Position numbers and translations under genes: made by a program
NCBI RefSeq assembly: GCF_019112545.1
Contig: NW_025064890.1
Location: forward strand, 957,818 to 1,021,817
From: Guyanagaster necrorhizus
Lineage: Eukaryota; Basidiomycota; Agaricomycetes; Agaricales; Physalacriaceae
Length of the DNA: 64,000 nt
Direction of reading: 5' to 3'
Notes under the pieces: model-generated
Seen by the model: the letters and a program-made list of their open reading frames with translations, nothing else
Database searches by the model: none
Told to the model about the DNA's origin: nothing
Part shown: positions 1-10,764 of the stretch, in pieces
Position numbering within the stretch: the first letter of the stretch is position 1
How the letters are laid out: each line of letters begins with the position of its first letter

Positions 1-374
1 TACTGTCCGAGCGATAGATGCTGGCTAGTGTTTATATATCCCCCCCAAGCCTCGTCTCATTGGTGTGAAACTGAAGGGTTACGCCCGCTTGCTTTAGTCT
101 TCAGCAGTGGTATGATGCCTACAGGATGAGGGCGATGTAGGCCTTCATACTCACAAAGTTTATCGAGAGTCGAGGCAAAAGTGCCTTGATACATGCTTGT
201 GGCCCGTGCTAGTGCCGTGAATAAAATAAAATAAAATTAAAGCACACTTTGATGCACAACAAAATTTTGGCTAAAGGAAAACGTTACATCTTCCGTTGAG
301 GCGCTGGAGCAACGATGGCACTTCTGCCGAAGACATGAGTGGAGAACTCGGATGTAAAGTAGACGTGCCAAAGA

Positions 375-490
375 CATCTCCAAGAGCCGCAGAGAGACGA
401 TCACGCCTCAGGAGAGTCAAACTCCATGCTACTTACTCATAGCGCCAGACCCAGTTGTCCGCAGGATGAAAGTGGCTGTCTTTTGTCAGT
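375..490 (-). repeat. R1 relic repeat, copy 1 (core only)
   Basis: On the minus strand this carries the R1 core: a block reading as peptide SMEFDSPEA followed by an in-frame stop, next to a degenerate GSDAY-like stretch. It is similar in DNA to the copies near 985-1045, 14735-15075, 27780-28165 and 50090-50760. Boundaries are by eye. Confidence 0.45.
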
Positions 491-918
491 GACCCAATTA
501 GGTGGATACTGGCAGGAAGTGGCGCCTTTGTAGTGCTGTGCGAGGGTATTGAGTGCAGGAAGCAGGTGCACGGGGGGGAATGATTTTAGTCGACTAGGTT
601 GAACATAACCCTCAGTCGGATAAGTTCTTCGTCCATCAACAACAGAAACACGTGTCGGGTCCATTGTAGGTGTACCGCAGATACAGTAACAATTGATGAA
701 GCAGCTGGAAGGAAATTCTCAGTGAAAACGGAGCGACGAGGAGCTCTCACTACGGAAGTGACCCCTCCACCTTCGAAACAGAGGCAAATTAAACAGCACA
801 AGGCTTAGCAAGCTCCTCACAATGTGACTCTGTATAATTAAATGTGCGTGGAACTAGCATCAGATCCTCCTCCGCTGGTGCAATTTTAGGAATCACTAAG
901 CTGAGAACGACAGGTCAG

Positions 919-1356
919 TTAGAGGCCGTCATATAAGAGATATATACCGAATAAACATGCAATACGTCTCGTTGGGAATGATAACATCTCAGGAGAATCG
1001 AACTCTACGCTATAAGCGTCGAATCCTCCTATCCGCAAGTGCTGAATTACCGCAGTCACAACATCTGCATTAATAAAGCTATACTTTAGCAAAGAAATAG
1101 CAAACATAATACCTAGGAGACGGTCAAGGCCAACATCATTGGAGTATGAAACACAGGAGCGGCTAGCCGGTAGGATGATCTGAGGTCCCAGAGGAAAGGC
1201 CATCACTGTCACCACGATGCGGGGTGAATAATGAGATATTGGCAGCGTCTTTCGCAGTTGAAGATCTTCCTGGTCACGTATTTGGCTGGGCCATTCAGCC
1301 TTTCCCTCCAGACACCTACATATCTCAGAAACATAGTGAAGAGGAGTGTTCGACAT
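919..1356 (-). pseudogene. R1 relic repeat, copy 2 (protein-coding origin likely)
   Basis: This is the longest open R1 copy, 145 codons, with the core peptide GFDAYSVEFDSPEMLSF near residues 114-130. DNA similarity to the plus-strand copy at 14735-15075 extends over more than 300 bp, including the block around ATATTGGCAGCGTCTTTCGC at 1238. Because the similarity survives as peptide (VEFDSPE recurs in several copies), I infer decay from a protein gene family and not a SINE. No function is recognised. Other copies contain stops. Confidence 0.4.
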
Positions 1357-1936
1357 GCCAAAACTTGAACCGATGTAGCTTCTTTAGCAAACCCTGTCCA
1401 AAATAGCGGTTCTGTTGTAGAGTTTAGAGTTAAGTCGATGTCAGCGGAAATCATGGTGAGCCTAGAAGATACAATGAGGTGGAAGCATCCAACGGAAATG
1501 AGATGGAAAACAATTACCATTATCTTCATCCCACAATGCAAGCGATGCTGAAGAGCAGCAAAATGGCCAGGACCCATATTTAAAACTCCGCTACCATCCC
1601 CACCGGAAGTTCCGCTTTGAACAGAATACCTCAGTAACATCTATTCACCACCGCCAGTATTCGAACTATGCATCCTGCCAATTTTCACAGCAGCGATAAC
1701 CACCTGATATCACTCGAAGAAATAGTCGGTCACGAAATGGATTACAGAAAAGCAGCGCTACGCGAAACAACAGTACATTCAATTAAATCCTATATCCACC
1801 ATCACGCCCACATTGACTCAAGCAAATCCTAAGTACAGCAAACAATCAGCCAATTCCTAGCTATTGACAAGGCAGCCACAACTAACCTGAAATTCATGGC
1901 CGACTGAACCAACTGCACTCAATTATAGTGACATGT
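1357..1936. other. Intergenic, nothing recognised
   Basis: Only open frames without recognisable protein character are present. It forms the 3' flank of HT1; the 3' motif found behind other HT genes is not visible here. Confidence 0.5.
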
Positions 1937-2194
1937 CTACTCACTACAGGCACACCAAATATTAGCCATGTCCATGGATGACGCGTCAAGAAATACTCAC
2001 AGGAGCGACAACGTGATGTCACCATTAACCTTGGCCTGGATGGCAATTTCGACCTCGAGGTTGAGGTCCAAGCGGAGCTTCAAAGCCTCCTTGACGGGTG
2101 CGGCAGCCTGCCTATTGGAGCGGCCAACGACCTGTCCACCGACAGAGGAGAAAGAGGGCGAAGAGAACTTGGTAGCGGTTTCTGGGGCAGACAT
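1937..2194 (-). CDS. HT1, small beta-hairpin-tail protein, 66 aa
   Basis: Two exons: 2001-2194 and 1937-1943, with a 57-bp GTGAGT...TAG intron at 1944-2000. The spliced end reads Leu-Leu-Glu-TAG; without splicing translation would stop at TGA one codon after the last full exon-1 codon, losing only the final Glu. The start at 2194 is chosen because the TATA box (TATAAAAG, complement of 2224-2231) lies between it and an upstream in-frame ATG at 2293. The N-terminal tail is Ser/Ala/Pro-rich (MSAPETATKF..., then GGQVVGRSNRQAAAP), followed by KEALK and the invariant hairpin. No signal peptide or membrane segment is visible. Function unknown. Confidence 0.86.
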
Positions 2195-2294
2195 TGTTGT
2201 TGGATTAGAAACAACTTGCCCAGCTTTTATAGCATGAAGTCGGGTCGCAGCGTTTGGCTCCTCCGTTGCAACTAAACCCATTCTGGATTCCAAG

Positions 2295-3130
2295 TTTGCG
2301 GTACGTAACCCTCGCGATCCTGTGATACTTGGACTAATTCTGTGAACGCGCCTTCAAATCAAATAAAATGAAATCCAGACCAGAAGCGCCCTCACGGAGA
2401 CTTAGATTATGCCGTAAAAGCGGGCGTGCTTGGAGACCCGACGCTCGCTCTTGCTTCCATTCCACGTCGCTGCGTATCTATCGTCGCGAAACCCACCGAA
2501 TGTTCGTCGCAGAACTCGGCTCCCGAACCCTAGTTGCGGAAATAATGATCGATCGACAACGGAAGAGTGCGACACCGAGTTGGCCGAACACCTTGCGATG
2601 TCAGCCCGCTTTGATAGCTGTGCTTTGTCATTTCGGTACCTTGACATTCTCTACCATGAAGATGGTCTAATGACCATTCAAACTAAAGACCGGTCCCGGG
2701 AATAATTATGCAGTTCGTCTCTCCCATAATTCCTCCATTAACGCTGTTAATTGAAACACGAACAGATGTACCGGCGCTTTTGAATGTCATCATTTAGGCA
2801 CCCGGGAAGCGGGGACGCGAGAACACTGAACCATCTTAATTCTTCCCGAACCAATCAAGTGGAAACAGGAGTCTTTCTTTCGAACGGCAATAATGGCGGA
2901 AATCCAGTTCTCCAACCACCTAGAGACGCTATGGCCCAGACGCATCCGAGGATCTGGACGTGACGACCTCACTGATGGAACGGGATTTGGGGACACACGA
3001 CAGTCGCGTTTCCAGTCCGTGCCACGTTTGCTTTCCTGCGGGCAATCACCCCTGTGCGACCAATAACGGACTAGCCTTCCACCGTAGAGTCTCCGGTCAA
3101 TCTGCCTCTCCCTCCGGTGCGTAAGGGCAA
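2295..3130. other. Intergenic, nothing convincing
   Basis: It contains the HT1 upstream region and overlapping open frames of 80-115 codons on both strands, with no recognisable domain. I see no gene here. Confidence 0.4.
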
Positions 3131-3143
3131 CCATTCAGATGAG

Positions 3144-3222
3144 ACGCTGAAGCTCAGATTGAACCTCAACTTGATAGTCGAGATCTCCATTAAGGCGCAG
3201 GTCAACACCTTTCGCTTCTGCA
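3144..3222 (+). pseudogene. HT relic 1: decayed hairpin module
   Basis: Reading from 3144, the frame gives TLKLRLNLNLIVEISIKAQV, clearly the HT strand with polar-face substitutions. After GTCAAC the sequence resumes at ACCTTTCGCTTCTG, matching the family's ACCTTGTCGCTCCTG after a 9-base and a 1-base deletion, so the NGDI turn is gone and the frame is broken. No donor site, recognisable N-terminal tail or TATA box remains. The hydrophobic positions of the strand are all intact, which suggests loss after a period of normal constraint. Confidence 0.8.
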
Positions 3223-3224
3223 CG

Positions 3225-4060
3225 GCATCAATTCCTGCTGTCTCTTTTTTTCTCTATTCTGACTCGGTTGCTAGCGGGAAAATCTAGGTCCCCTGTCTTT
3301 GGACTTGAGGCTAGCCTTGGTCTATTTCTCCTCTTCGTCGAGGCTGATACCTTTCTTCACAGTTCTTTTTCGTTTCTGAGATCCGAGTTGACGGGAGGGA
3401 CAACTCGGATGAAGGAATGTATGAGTATGTACCATTCGCTACGCGTCTATCAATGATTGTCTTGATCAAGTCTTTTCAGCTCTCACACGTAAGAAACTTG
3501 AACTCATCCTCAAGTCTACGATCTAGTTCCTCGTCAATCTATTCTTTGCTTTGATCGACTACACTTCTAGCCACTGGCCGTCTATGTCCAGTTCTTAGCA
3601 CCCATTATACCAGAACTTTCCTTTAATTTCACTCGTATTAACTAACTAGCGCGTTATGCAAAGCAAGTCAGTCTAATTAGTTTTAGTGATGCCTTTTGTT
3701 CTGCGGCAAAAAGGTTGTTATTTCTCGGTGAAAACTTGGCCCGGCCGCTCATAAAGCAGATTCGCAACGTGAACTTCAAGAAAACGAGACGTCACAAGCA
3801 AATATTCATCATCCGCGGTAAAGTAGTTAATCAAAAAGGGCATTAGAAAAGTGCTCCTATATACAAGTGACAACGTTATATATGAAGCATCCTTCCACAA
3901 ATATATTGGTTGCCCTTCGTCAATCAACTAGAATCCGTCCGAGAACCAAAATCAAAAATGCTAGCAGCGAAAGGGTCAGCACAACAGACCGGCACCAAGG
4001 ATAAACTGCCAAACCTGACAATCCAAGAGAACCTGATTTGTTTTCATTCATCCTGAGCGC
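3225..4060. other. Intergenic, nothing recognised
   Basis: AT-rich DNA with no convincing coding frame; it ends in the 3' flank of HT2. Confidence 0.45.
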
Positions 4061-4062
4061 GT

Positions 4063-4328
4063 TTACTCACTACAATTAGAGTTTAGCGTACCGCATCACA
4101 ACCGAATAACAAAGGATCTGCTTACAGGAGCGAGAGGGTGATGTCACCGTTGACCTTGGCCTGGATGGCAATGTCGACCTCGAGGTTAAGATCTAACCTG
4201 AGCTTCAGCGCCTCCTTGGGGGCGACAGCTCCAGCACCGACACGAGCAGTCAGCTGACCATCCCTGGCTTGGGCATCAGCGGTAGCACCGAGAACAGAGA
4301 GATGAGTTTGAGCAGTTGGCTGAGACAT
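4063..4328 (-). CDS. HT2, small beta-hairpin-tail protein, 69 aa
   Basis: Exons are 4126-4328 and 4063-4069; the intron (4070-4125, 56 bp) starts GTAAGC and ends TAG. The product ends Leu-Leu-Glu-TAA. The tail differs from other copies (MSQPTAQTHLSVLGATADAQ, then VGAGAVAPKEALK), so it stands alone within the family. The hairpin has one change, EVE to EVD, on the polar face. A TATA box (complement of 4367-4374) lies 39 bp before the ATG. No function is known. Confidence 0.86.
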
Positions 4329-4936
4329 TATCGTTATTGAGAATCACAAGAGAATCGAGTCACGCCTTTTTATACGTGTATTGGGGGTAGGAGAAACGTC
4401 ACGTCGAGTTCTCCTCGGTATGGAGGAAAGCGGTTGCGGGACTCCATTTCGTAAATTTGGGCACGGTCCCAATGAATCCGTACACGAGACGTCACATCTA
4501 GTGAAACTTTGCAACTGGTGGGGTACCTACATAGAAGTTTTTCAGAGCGTGAGTTTATCCGATGTGCCGCGGCCTCAGGTTCCAAGTGAAGGTACGCCGG
4601 CCTATGCAAATATGAACATGTATGGACGTACCCCTCCCAAGATCAAGCGAATAAGCCAGCGAGGTAATATCACTCTGGGTCCTTTCCCATGCTGGATATC
4701 CTTAGGTTTACAGCAAGGCCTCGGCAAAAGTAAATGACGCGATGGGCGCTTTCGATTACACGCAGGTCATGGGAGGTCTGATGCTTTCTTGTATTGAACA
4801 CGCTCAGTCAGCGTTCCCATAGGTATGGACTAGAACACGGTTGCAATGTAACGGCACAAGAATCAAGCTAGGTCGTAGCGCAATTGAGTCGATGGCAACC
4901 GGTTCGATAGCAACTGGTCCCGCGGGCCGGAACTGT

Positions 4937-4955
4937 GGACCTACAAGCGCCCATA
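4937..4955 (+). promoter_or_regulatory. Distal HT-promoter motif (GGACCTACAAgCgCCCATA)
   Basis: It is nearly identical to blocks upstream of HT9 (34635-34653) and HT11 (40494-40512) and to the complement of 7383-7401 upstream of HT3. It lies 252 bp before the ATG of HT relic 2, which helps identify that relic. Function inferred only from position. Confidence 0.45.
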
Positions 4956-5188
4956 AGACATAAAGCGTTTCCGGGTCTCTCCGGGACGAGAATAATGTCC
5001 TGAGTCTGGCCACAGAAATTGACGAGCGAGTGATGATGATCTTACGCACTAACTGGAGGCTTGGAGAAGGTCGAATAACAGAGAGAACAGCTAGGGACCG
5101 TTCCAGCACTGCACATTACTCAGTCTCTGTACTTATAAGTAGAAGCATTAGGTTATGACCACTCATCTTTCACCCTGGCGACAGTATC

Positions 5189-5345
5189 ATGTCACAAGAA
5201 TCTATCCGTTTCGCTACTGTTACCGCTGCCACTGGCAGAAAGCTAACTGGAGGAGGCATTGAAGTCCAGCCTGAATCTAAGCTTTGCAACTCAGTCTAGG
5301 CCGAGCAGGTATTTCACCCTCGCCGTTGGTCTTGGTGAGGGTAAT
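5189..5345 (+). pseudogene. HT relic 2: promoter and tail kept, hairpin frameshifted
   Basis: An ATG at 5189 opens a 36-codon frame (MSQESIRFATVTAATGRKL...) that looks like an HT tail and stops at TAG 5297-5299. In the next frame the family C-terminus is still visible as EEALKSSLNLSF, and further on FTLAV in place of ITLSLL, with about five residues missing. A TATA-like TATAAG (5134-5139) is 50 bp before the ATG, and the distal HT motif is at 4937. Together these indicate a decayed HT gene. A short expressed 36-residue peptide cannot be excluded. Confidence 0.6.
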
Positions 5346-5349
5346 TGTG

Positions 5350-6290
5350 AATAAAGGATTGGTTTCACAAGACCTTAGCAGTCAGCGCTTCAGCATTGAA
5401 ATGCCGCACAGATCTTTGCACTAGTAAAGAAATTGAGGAGAAAGCAGAAGGGTAAAAGTATCCGATATTTGTTGCACAGGGAACCATGAGGGCGTCTAGC
5501 TGTCATTTCTAGTATCAACGAACCCAGGAGAATTCCATAAGATTAGAGTGGTAGAAGTCCACGAAGGCCTTAGGACGTGGGCGCGCTTTGGTGGAGCGAA
5601 GCCAGCCGCATCTCATTTTCGGTAATCTCCGAAAGCTCTCTTACTTCGACCACGACCACGACGGACAGCCTGTATACTACCAACATTCGTCCGCAGCTGC
5701 CAAGGCGGTCTGCAATCGTGCACCGTAAGATTATACGTCTTCTTTGACCAGCATATACGACGCGTTCTAAAGGACCGTATAGATATTTATACGATCTTTG
5801 TACCAAAGGAAATACGAGCCTCGTTTATACCATTGCCGTTTTAAGCTCTTATTCAGAACGGTTTACAGCCGGTTCAAACATCGTCTTCACCCTAAGCCCA
5901 AAAGAACGTAAATCCCACCTACAATTGACGCTGGAACTAGTCATTGCCCTTTACCTTTGTACAAGAAAGATAAGGAAGGGCTGTAGGTGCGTGTACCTAG
6001 CGCTATCTAAATCAAATGCGAATTATCATTTCTCCTAGCTATAGGCTGTGAGTTCTAGCAATGTTTGCAATTGTCGCATCTATACCGATACGTCCTGTAG
6101 CTTCTCTCGCCAGATCGTCCTATTCATTTGTCCAGTGGATCTTTGCCAACTAATTTGTGAGGTAGGTTGGTGTCATGTTCGAATATCGCATCTAATAACA
6201 CGCTCAGCAACCTCGATGTAAACTCACGACTGAGGTTGCCATTTCTTGCTCCGAATTTATCCCTAAATAGTACCGCCGTCAACTGATTCA
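5350..6290. other. Intergenic, nothing recognised
   Basis: Only short frames without recognisable character are present. It precedes the tRNA-Lys gene. Confidence 0.45.
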
Positions 6291-6294
6291 TGTG

Positions 6295-6386
6295 GCCCGC
6301 CTAGCTCAATCGGATAGAGCGTCAGACTCTTATCGTCTGAAGGCGGGTGAATCTGAAGGCTGTGGGTTCGACCCCCACGGTGGGCT
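6295..6386 (+). tRNA. tRNA-Lys (anticodon CTT) with an 18-bp intron
   Basis: The acceptor stem GCCCGCC pairs with GGTGGGC, including one G-U pair. The D stem is GCTC/GAGC, the anticodon stem TCAGA/TCTGA, and the T arm GTGGG-TTCGACC-CCCAC. The anticodon CTT is at 6329-6331. An intron at 6333-6350 sits after the base 3' of the anticodon, the standard position for nuclear tRNA introns. A T-run at about 6396 would serve as Pol III terminator. Confidence 0.93.
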
Positions 6387-6399
6387 ATCTAGTGTTCTT

Positions 6400-6905
6400 T
6401 TTTGGCTTCTTGAGATCTCCACCGGAGCAAAAGCACGTTGCGGAATAGCTTCGTCGCAAGCCATAACCTTTATAAATTCAGAGTATTCATGTCTGACGCA
6501 GGGAACTCATCTTTTGTCTTTCAATAGAGCTTATGTCACTGCCATCCTGTCGGTATGTATATTTGAATCTCCAAGACAACATTTTGTTCAGCTTGCATCA
6601 TCAATAGTAAGAACGGCTACCGAAAAAATGATACAGGGAATAGCGCTGATGCGCAAGACAATATCATTTGGAATTTTTCCATCTCCAAGTCGACTGTCAA
6701 CTCTTGACATTAACTATTCGTTCCGACTTCTATATCAAATCAAGGCCGATGAACCTCAACATTCTGGACTCAGCACACAAGCTAAAGACTAACCTCATTC
6801 TAAACGCCAAACGCGTTGATCACCATTTTGCGACTACCCGCAGAAGATAACTGGCTGGTAAATGAATCACCTTCCACTCAATGCGACCGTAAAGTTACTA
6901 AGACT
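6400..6905. other. Intergenic between tRNA-Lys and HT3
   Basis: An open frame running from the tRNA to about 6792 has no recognisable protein character. There is no good acceptor plus GAGTAA end for HT3 in the part next to that gene. Confidence 0.4.
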
Positions 6906-6909
6906 TTAC

Positions 6910-7098
6910 TCATAGGAGCGAAAGTGTGATGTCTCCCTCGACCTTTGCCTTGATAGCGATGACGACCTCGAGGTTGAGGTCCAAGCGTACTTCCAGTGTG
7001 TTCCCTCTATCCGCCATGCCGACGAACTCCTTGTGCTGGTCGTCGAAGGGAAAATTAGGTGCATCCAGGATAGTGGCGTAGAGAACTGGTTCGGACAT
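6910..7098 (-). CDS. HT3, divergent hairpin-tail protein, 62 aa, intron donor lost
   Basis: This is the most divergent open HT copy. The tail (MSEPVLYATILDAPNFPFDD...) is unlike the others. The hairpin reads VRLDLNLEVVIAIKAKVEGD then ITLSLL, so changes fall on the polar face apart from one Leu-to-Val swap. Where other copies have CTCCT-GTGAGT, this one has CTCCT-ATGAGT: the donor G is A, so the conserved intron cannot be spliced in the usual way. The in-frame TGA then ends the protein at Leu-Leu*. A TATA box (TATATAAG, complement of 7126-7133) is 28 bp before the ATG, and the distal HT motif lies at about 7383-7401. It may be active without the last residue, or early in decay. Confidence 0.7.
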   Translation of the reverse strand: MSEPVLYATILDAPNFPFDDQHKEFVGMADRGNTLEVRLDLNLEVVIAIKAKVEGDITLSLL

Positions 7099-7382
7099 AT
7101 TTGTTTCGTTGGAGATGGGTTCCCTCTTATATAGCAACGAACTCATCGGTAAGGAACCTGGCTGCCTTGTCGTGCTCACTTGGATTAATTTTGTTCGTAT
7201 GAGTTCAAGTCCTCCTCGCAAAAGATGTGAATTTTGGAAAGGACGGGGCGTGATTGCAATTATGCGACGGTCCTCGGAAGAGAGGAGTGGCGGCGGAGGC
7301 CCTGCAGGCGTGCAGATCGCTGTGTGACTTGCCACGCAGGTCTGTCAAAGGGCGGTCAATGTCGATCAACAGGATGGCTATT

Positions 7383-7401
7383 CCTATGGGTCCTTGTAGG
7401 A
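7383..7401 (-). promoter_or_regulatory. Distal HT-promoter motif upstream of HT3
   Basis: The complement reads GGTCCTACAAGGACCCATA, close to GGACCTACAAACACCCATA upstream of HT9 and HT11. It lies about 285 bp before the HT3 ATG. Role inferred from recurrence. Confidence 0.35.
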
Positions 7402-7419
7402 CCAACCCTCGTTTGGGCC

Positions 7420-10025
7420 GACGCTGACAGCACTTTCGCAGTTGCGGTATGGACTGCTCTACCTCTACCAGTTTCGTTTATTGATTCAGTATATCAGTAC
7501 CTGCCTCCATCACGGTGTATGCTTCGCACCTCGCACCTAGTTTATGTCGTTGATGGTCGGCCGGCAGCGTCCCGCAGATACTGTAATGACTGACTCGGCG
7601 TAGAGGTATGTGTACAAGCTCAGTGAAGCTCGTTCCTGCTTCACGACAGACAATGAGTTCAAATTTTGGCTAGGTAAATCTGTAATATTATTCAGGTGGT
7701 ATATGTGTATATGGGTCCTTTTCAGAATCTGGGAATGTCCCTTCTGTTTGTTCGTACGCGTTCTAGGCCGCGGGATCGCCCCAGGCCCATCAGTTTTTAC
7801 CGCTCAAACGAATCGGTCTTGTACGCACGTTGCCACTTATCGTTCCTACCCTCACACATCGTAAAGAGGACCCTCCACAACAGCCTCTTAGATTTCACTC
7901 TTTCACGTCTCATAAGCTCAGTACATCCGCATGTCTGTTTCACCGACCTCATCGGTGCAATAGTATAATTAGAGTAGGTGTTTTCAAGCTCCTTAGGATC
8001 CAGGCTCAGGATTACGGCGAGCACGGGCGTTCGCTTCTCAGAAGTGAATAGCAGTGATACAAATCCAAGTTCTCTGTTGACATGCTTTTGTGTCATGGTC
8101 ATTCCGCCGCGGGCCAAATTTCAGATGTGAAAGTTATTAATTGACCTCGTTCGGGTGAAAAGCGGGTTCGCCAGCGCGTTTTGATCCAGATCTTTACCAC
8201 CTCGCACTGCGGGGAAGAAGACATGCTATTTCATTCGTTCTAAAAGTACGCTCGCGGGAGAATCACTGATATTCGCCATATGCACCCACGGCGTATCAAT
8301 TATGGTCTCTCATTCATTTATTCATACTAACTTCAAGGTACTTTCTCAGTTTCTCAACAGTCGTAACATGATATATGCATCTAAAAACACAGATGCATAA
8401 TTGCGGTCATGTAATTCGACGATGATCGCGAAGAGTCAATTCCGCTTCGAATGGCCTCGTCATTTCCACAGAAAAGCAAGAGCGGCTGACGCCTTCGCAG
8501 TATCACATCCGGTGTTGAAGGCAGGTCTGGAGCAGGCGGTAGAACTTCGCGAAGACCGGTTGCGACATTTCGTGGTTGTCGAAAGGAACGGAGACTCAGA
8601 CACGACGTGCTCTCCAAATGGTAGTGAAGACGACGGGAACCTTGGTAGTCGGAAAAAGCCATCGATGAGACATCTTGAGGGGCCAGAGCTCTCCGTAAAG
8701 TAAACGGAGTCTAATTGGGGTTTGGGTTCCACCATTGTAGTAGTCCTTACGACTTGCATGACGCCACCTATCGAAGAACAAAGGAAGGCAAAGCAAAGCA
8801 GGTCTAGGCAGACCTGTCACTTCAAGAATTGAGCCGTCAGAGTCAAGCGAGGGAGAATGGGGATTTGGAGCCAATCATGCCAAAGCGGGAGACCGGAGTA
8901 TTGTCACGAGTTCGCAGCCCTGTCAGCACAATAACTTGGCAGCGAAAGCGGTTGTACTATATGGAGCGACTTCCACGGCTACAGATGCTACCCGGTGAGA
9001 GACTGGCAGGAGCTTTGCAGAGAGCGATGATGGTGAGAAGGAATGATTCAAATTGGCCGTGGCAGCGCACCATCGGCAGCCCCGGTCAACTGATCGTAAA
9101 TGCGGATCCGGGCCGGATACCGATCTAGTTTGAAAAAGAACCAGGGTAAGGGAGCCAGTGTTTCCGTCTTTTACCGAGGCCTTTGACCCGACTTGTAAAG
9201 AAGATGGTACTGGCGATGTTCCCAGAAACGTGTAAAACTTGCCTCCACCTACCATCTACGCACTAACGGCCTATGACATTTGTACCTCTGCAACTTCTGC
9301 ACGTAATCTCGATTCAATTACAAGTCTGCACCCCGTTGAATCCCCCATCTGGATATTTCATTTACTATTCCCGTATTGCTGTCACGGTACCGAAAATGGC
9401 TCCACAAAGAGACGTAGACGAACATGTCAGTCCATAAAGGGGGGCACAAACTTGGAAAGTTGAAACTTCAGTGGCGCAGGTTAAAGGAAGACGACAAAGG
9501 TACAAGAACGGTGTGATATTATTCGGACAGAAGGAAAGAAGGAGGATGGCACGTGTAGCAATGTACCTCGACAAAAAATAGGCCTCGGAAGTTGATGCAA
9601 GGTCGGTCAGAATGACACAATAATAGATAATGATCTCTAGATCAGACAAAATTATGAGGGCTATGAGTTTAGATGATGGCAACGCGGTGATGTGACCTGC
9701 TGTTATCGAGAAGGACGAAAGCCTGTGTCAAGGTGTATTGGACCACATGTTCTCTTTCTGTTTCTCGATTCCCAGGTAAATAAATCGTTCTACTGGGATC
9801 TTTGGGTTTAGAAGAAGCCCTGCCGTAAGGTTTGAATACGCGCCCACATTTCAGATAGAATGTATGACGTCAAACCGAAATCGATATACTTACTGGGTCT
9901 TCATTCGCGAAATGGAACATAACCTATGGGGAAACTTGACTTACTTGGTGTCATTTCAAACTGAACGTTACGTACCAAAAACTTGGGTACTCCCGCCCCT
10001 CCAACATTAATCAAACTCCTAAGGA
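7420..10025. other. 2.6 kb without a recognisable gene
   Basis: Both strands carry frames of 60-110 codons but none resembles a known domain, and no TATA/ATG/intron arrangement like that of the HT genes is present. I see nothing I can call. Confidence 0.4.
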
Positions 10026-10029
10026 GGAT

Positions 10030-10128
10030 GAGGTACCCGATTTACAGGCAAGACAACGTGCCAGTTCAGTAACGTTGCTCCAACCCCCCCGTTTTCAACC
10101 AATATCGATCCATTACCGCGTATAAAAG
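10030..10128 (+). promoter_or_regulatory. HT4 promoter: GAGGTACCCGATTTAC block and TATA box
   Basis: GAGGTACCCGATTTAC is at 10030-10045, GTAACGTTGC follows at about 10070, and TATAAAAG is at 10121-10128. The same order of blocks recurs before HT7-HT11, HT13 and HT14. Confidence 0.65.
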
Positions 10129-10176
10129 AGCCGGCTCCCCCAAGGTATCGTTCCAGACACCAACTGCACAAGTACT

Positions 10177-10451
10177 ATGTCTTCTGAAACCGCTACCAGA
10201 TTCGCCACTTCTGAGAACACTGCTTTCGACAGTGAAAACCAGGCTGGACAAGTTGCCAATCGAGGCCTTGGACGTGGCGGTGTTGGCAAGCAAAAGGAGG
10301 CCCTCAAGCTCAGGTTGGATCTCAACCTCGAGGTCGAGATCGCTATCCAGGCCAAGGTCAACGGCGACATCACCCTTTCCCTCTTGTAAGTCTGATTTCT
10401 TTGCACGTTTTGTGATTGAATTTGGAGCTGAATTTCACATTTAGGGAGTAA
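10177..10451 (+). CDS. HT4, small beta-hairpin-tail protein, 71 aa
   Basis: Exons are 10177-10385 and 10445-10451; the 59-bp intron runs GTAAGT...TTTAG, the longest in the family. The end is Leu-Leu-Glu-TAA. The tail contains a Gly/Arg-rich segment, NRGLGRGGVGKQ, shared only with HT18 some 51 kb away, so these two form a subfamily. The hairpin is the consensus form. The ATG is 49 bp after the TATA box. No targeting signal is visible. Function unknown. Confidence 0.88.
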
Positions 10452-10742
10452 ACCTTCCAATGGTCAATAGCTTGAATTAAAGCGCACAATCTGGCTGTAG
10501 GTCCGGCTAAGTCGTTTTTGGTGCCAAGGTCTTACCGATGCTTCTAGGATTGTTGTCAAGAAATGTCGTTACCCAGATTTGTTCACATAGCAGCCGCCTC
10601 GATAAAATTTCTACCTTCCATCCAGCTTTTTACATTTCTTCCCAAATCGCTCCTTTCATTTTATCCAAAGCAATTATTGTTTACTTTCATCGTCACTTTT
10701 GTTATTTCTCATCAATTGTCGGGTCGTACGGCTTTTCTGTCG

Positions 10743-10760
10743 AATATCAGTGTTGCTCGT
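10743..10760 (+). other. Conserved HT 3' element, HT4 copy
   Basis: GAATATCAGTGTTGCTCG matches the block found 170-260 bp after the stop of other HT genes; here the distance is about 290 bp. It probably marks the mRNA 3' end region. Confidence 0.4.
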
Positions 10761-10764
10761 GTTC

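Noticed and set aside
985..1045. R1 core read as a tRNA-derived SINE because of a B-box-like GAGTTCGATTCTCC
   Set aside because: No matching A box or tRNA-like fold was found, and the similarity between copies is maintained as a peptide (VEFDSPE) and extends well beyond a SINE head.
2195..2293. Upstream in-frame ATGs extending HT1, and likewise HT3, 8, 10, 13, 17 and 18
   Set aside because: In most of these the extension begins at or upstream of the TATA box, and the extensions share no similarity between copies.
6292..6792. 166-codon open frame starting at the tRNA-Lys gene
   Set aside because: Its first 30 codons are tRNA sequence and the rest has no protein character.
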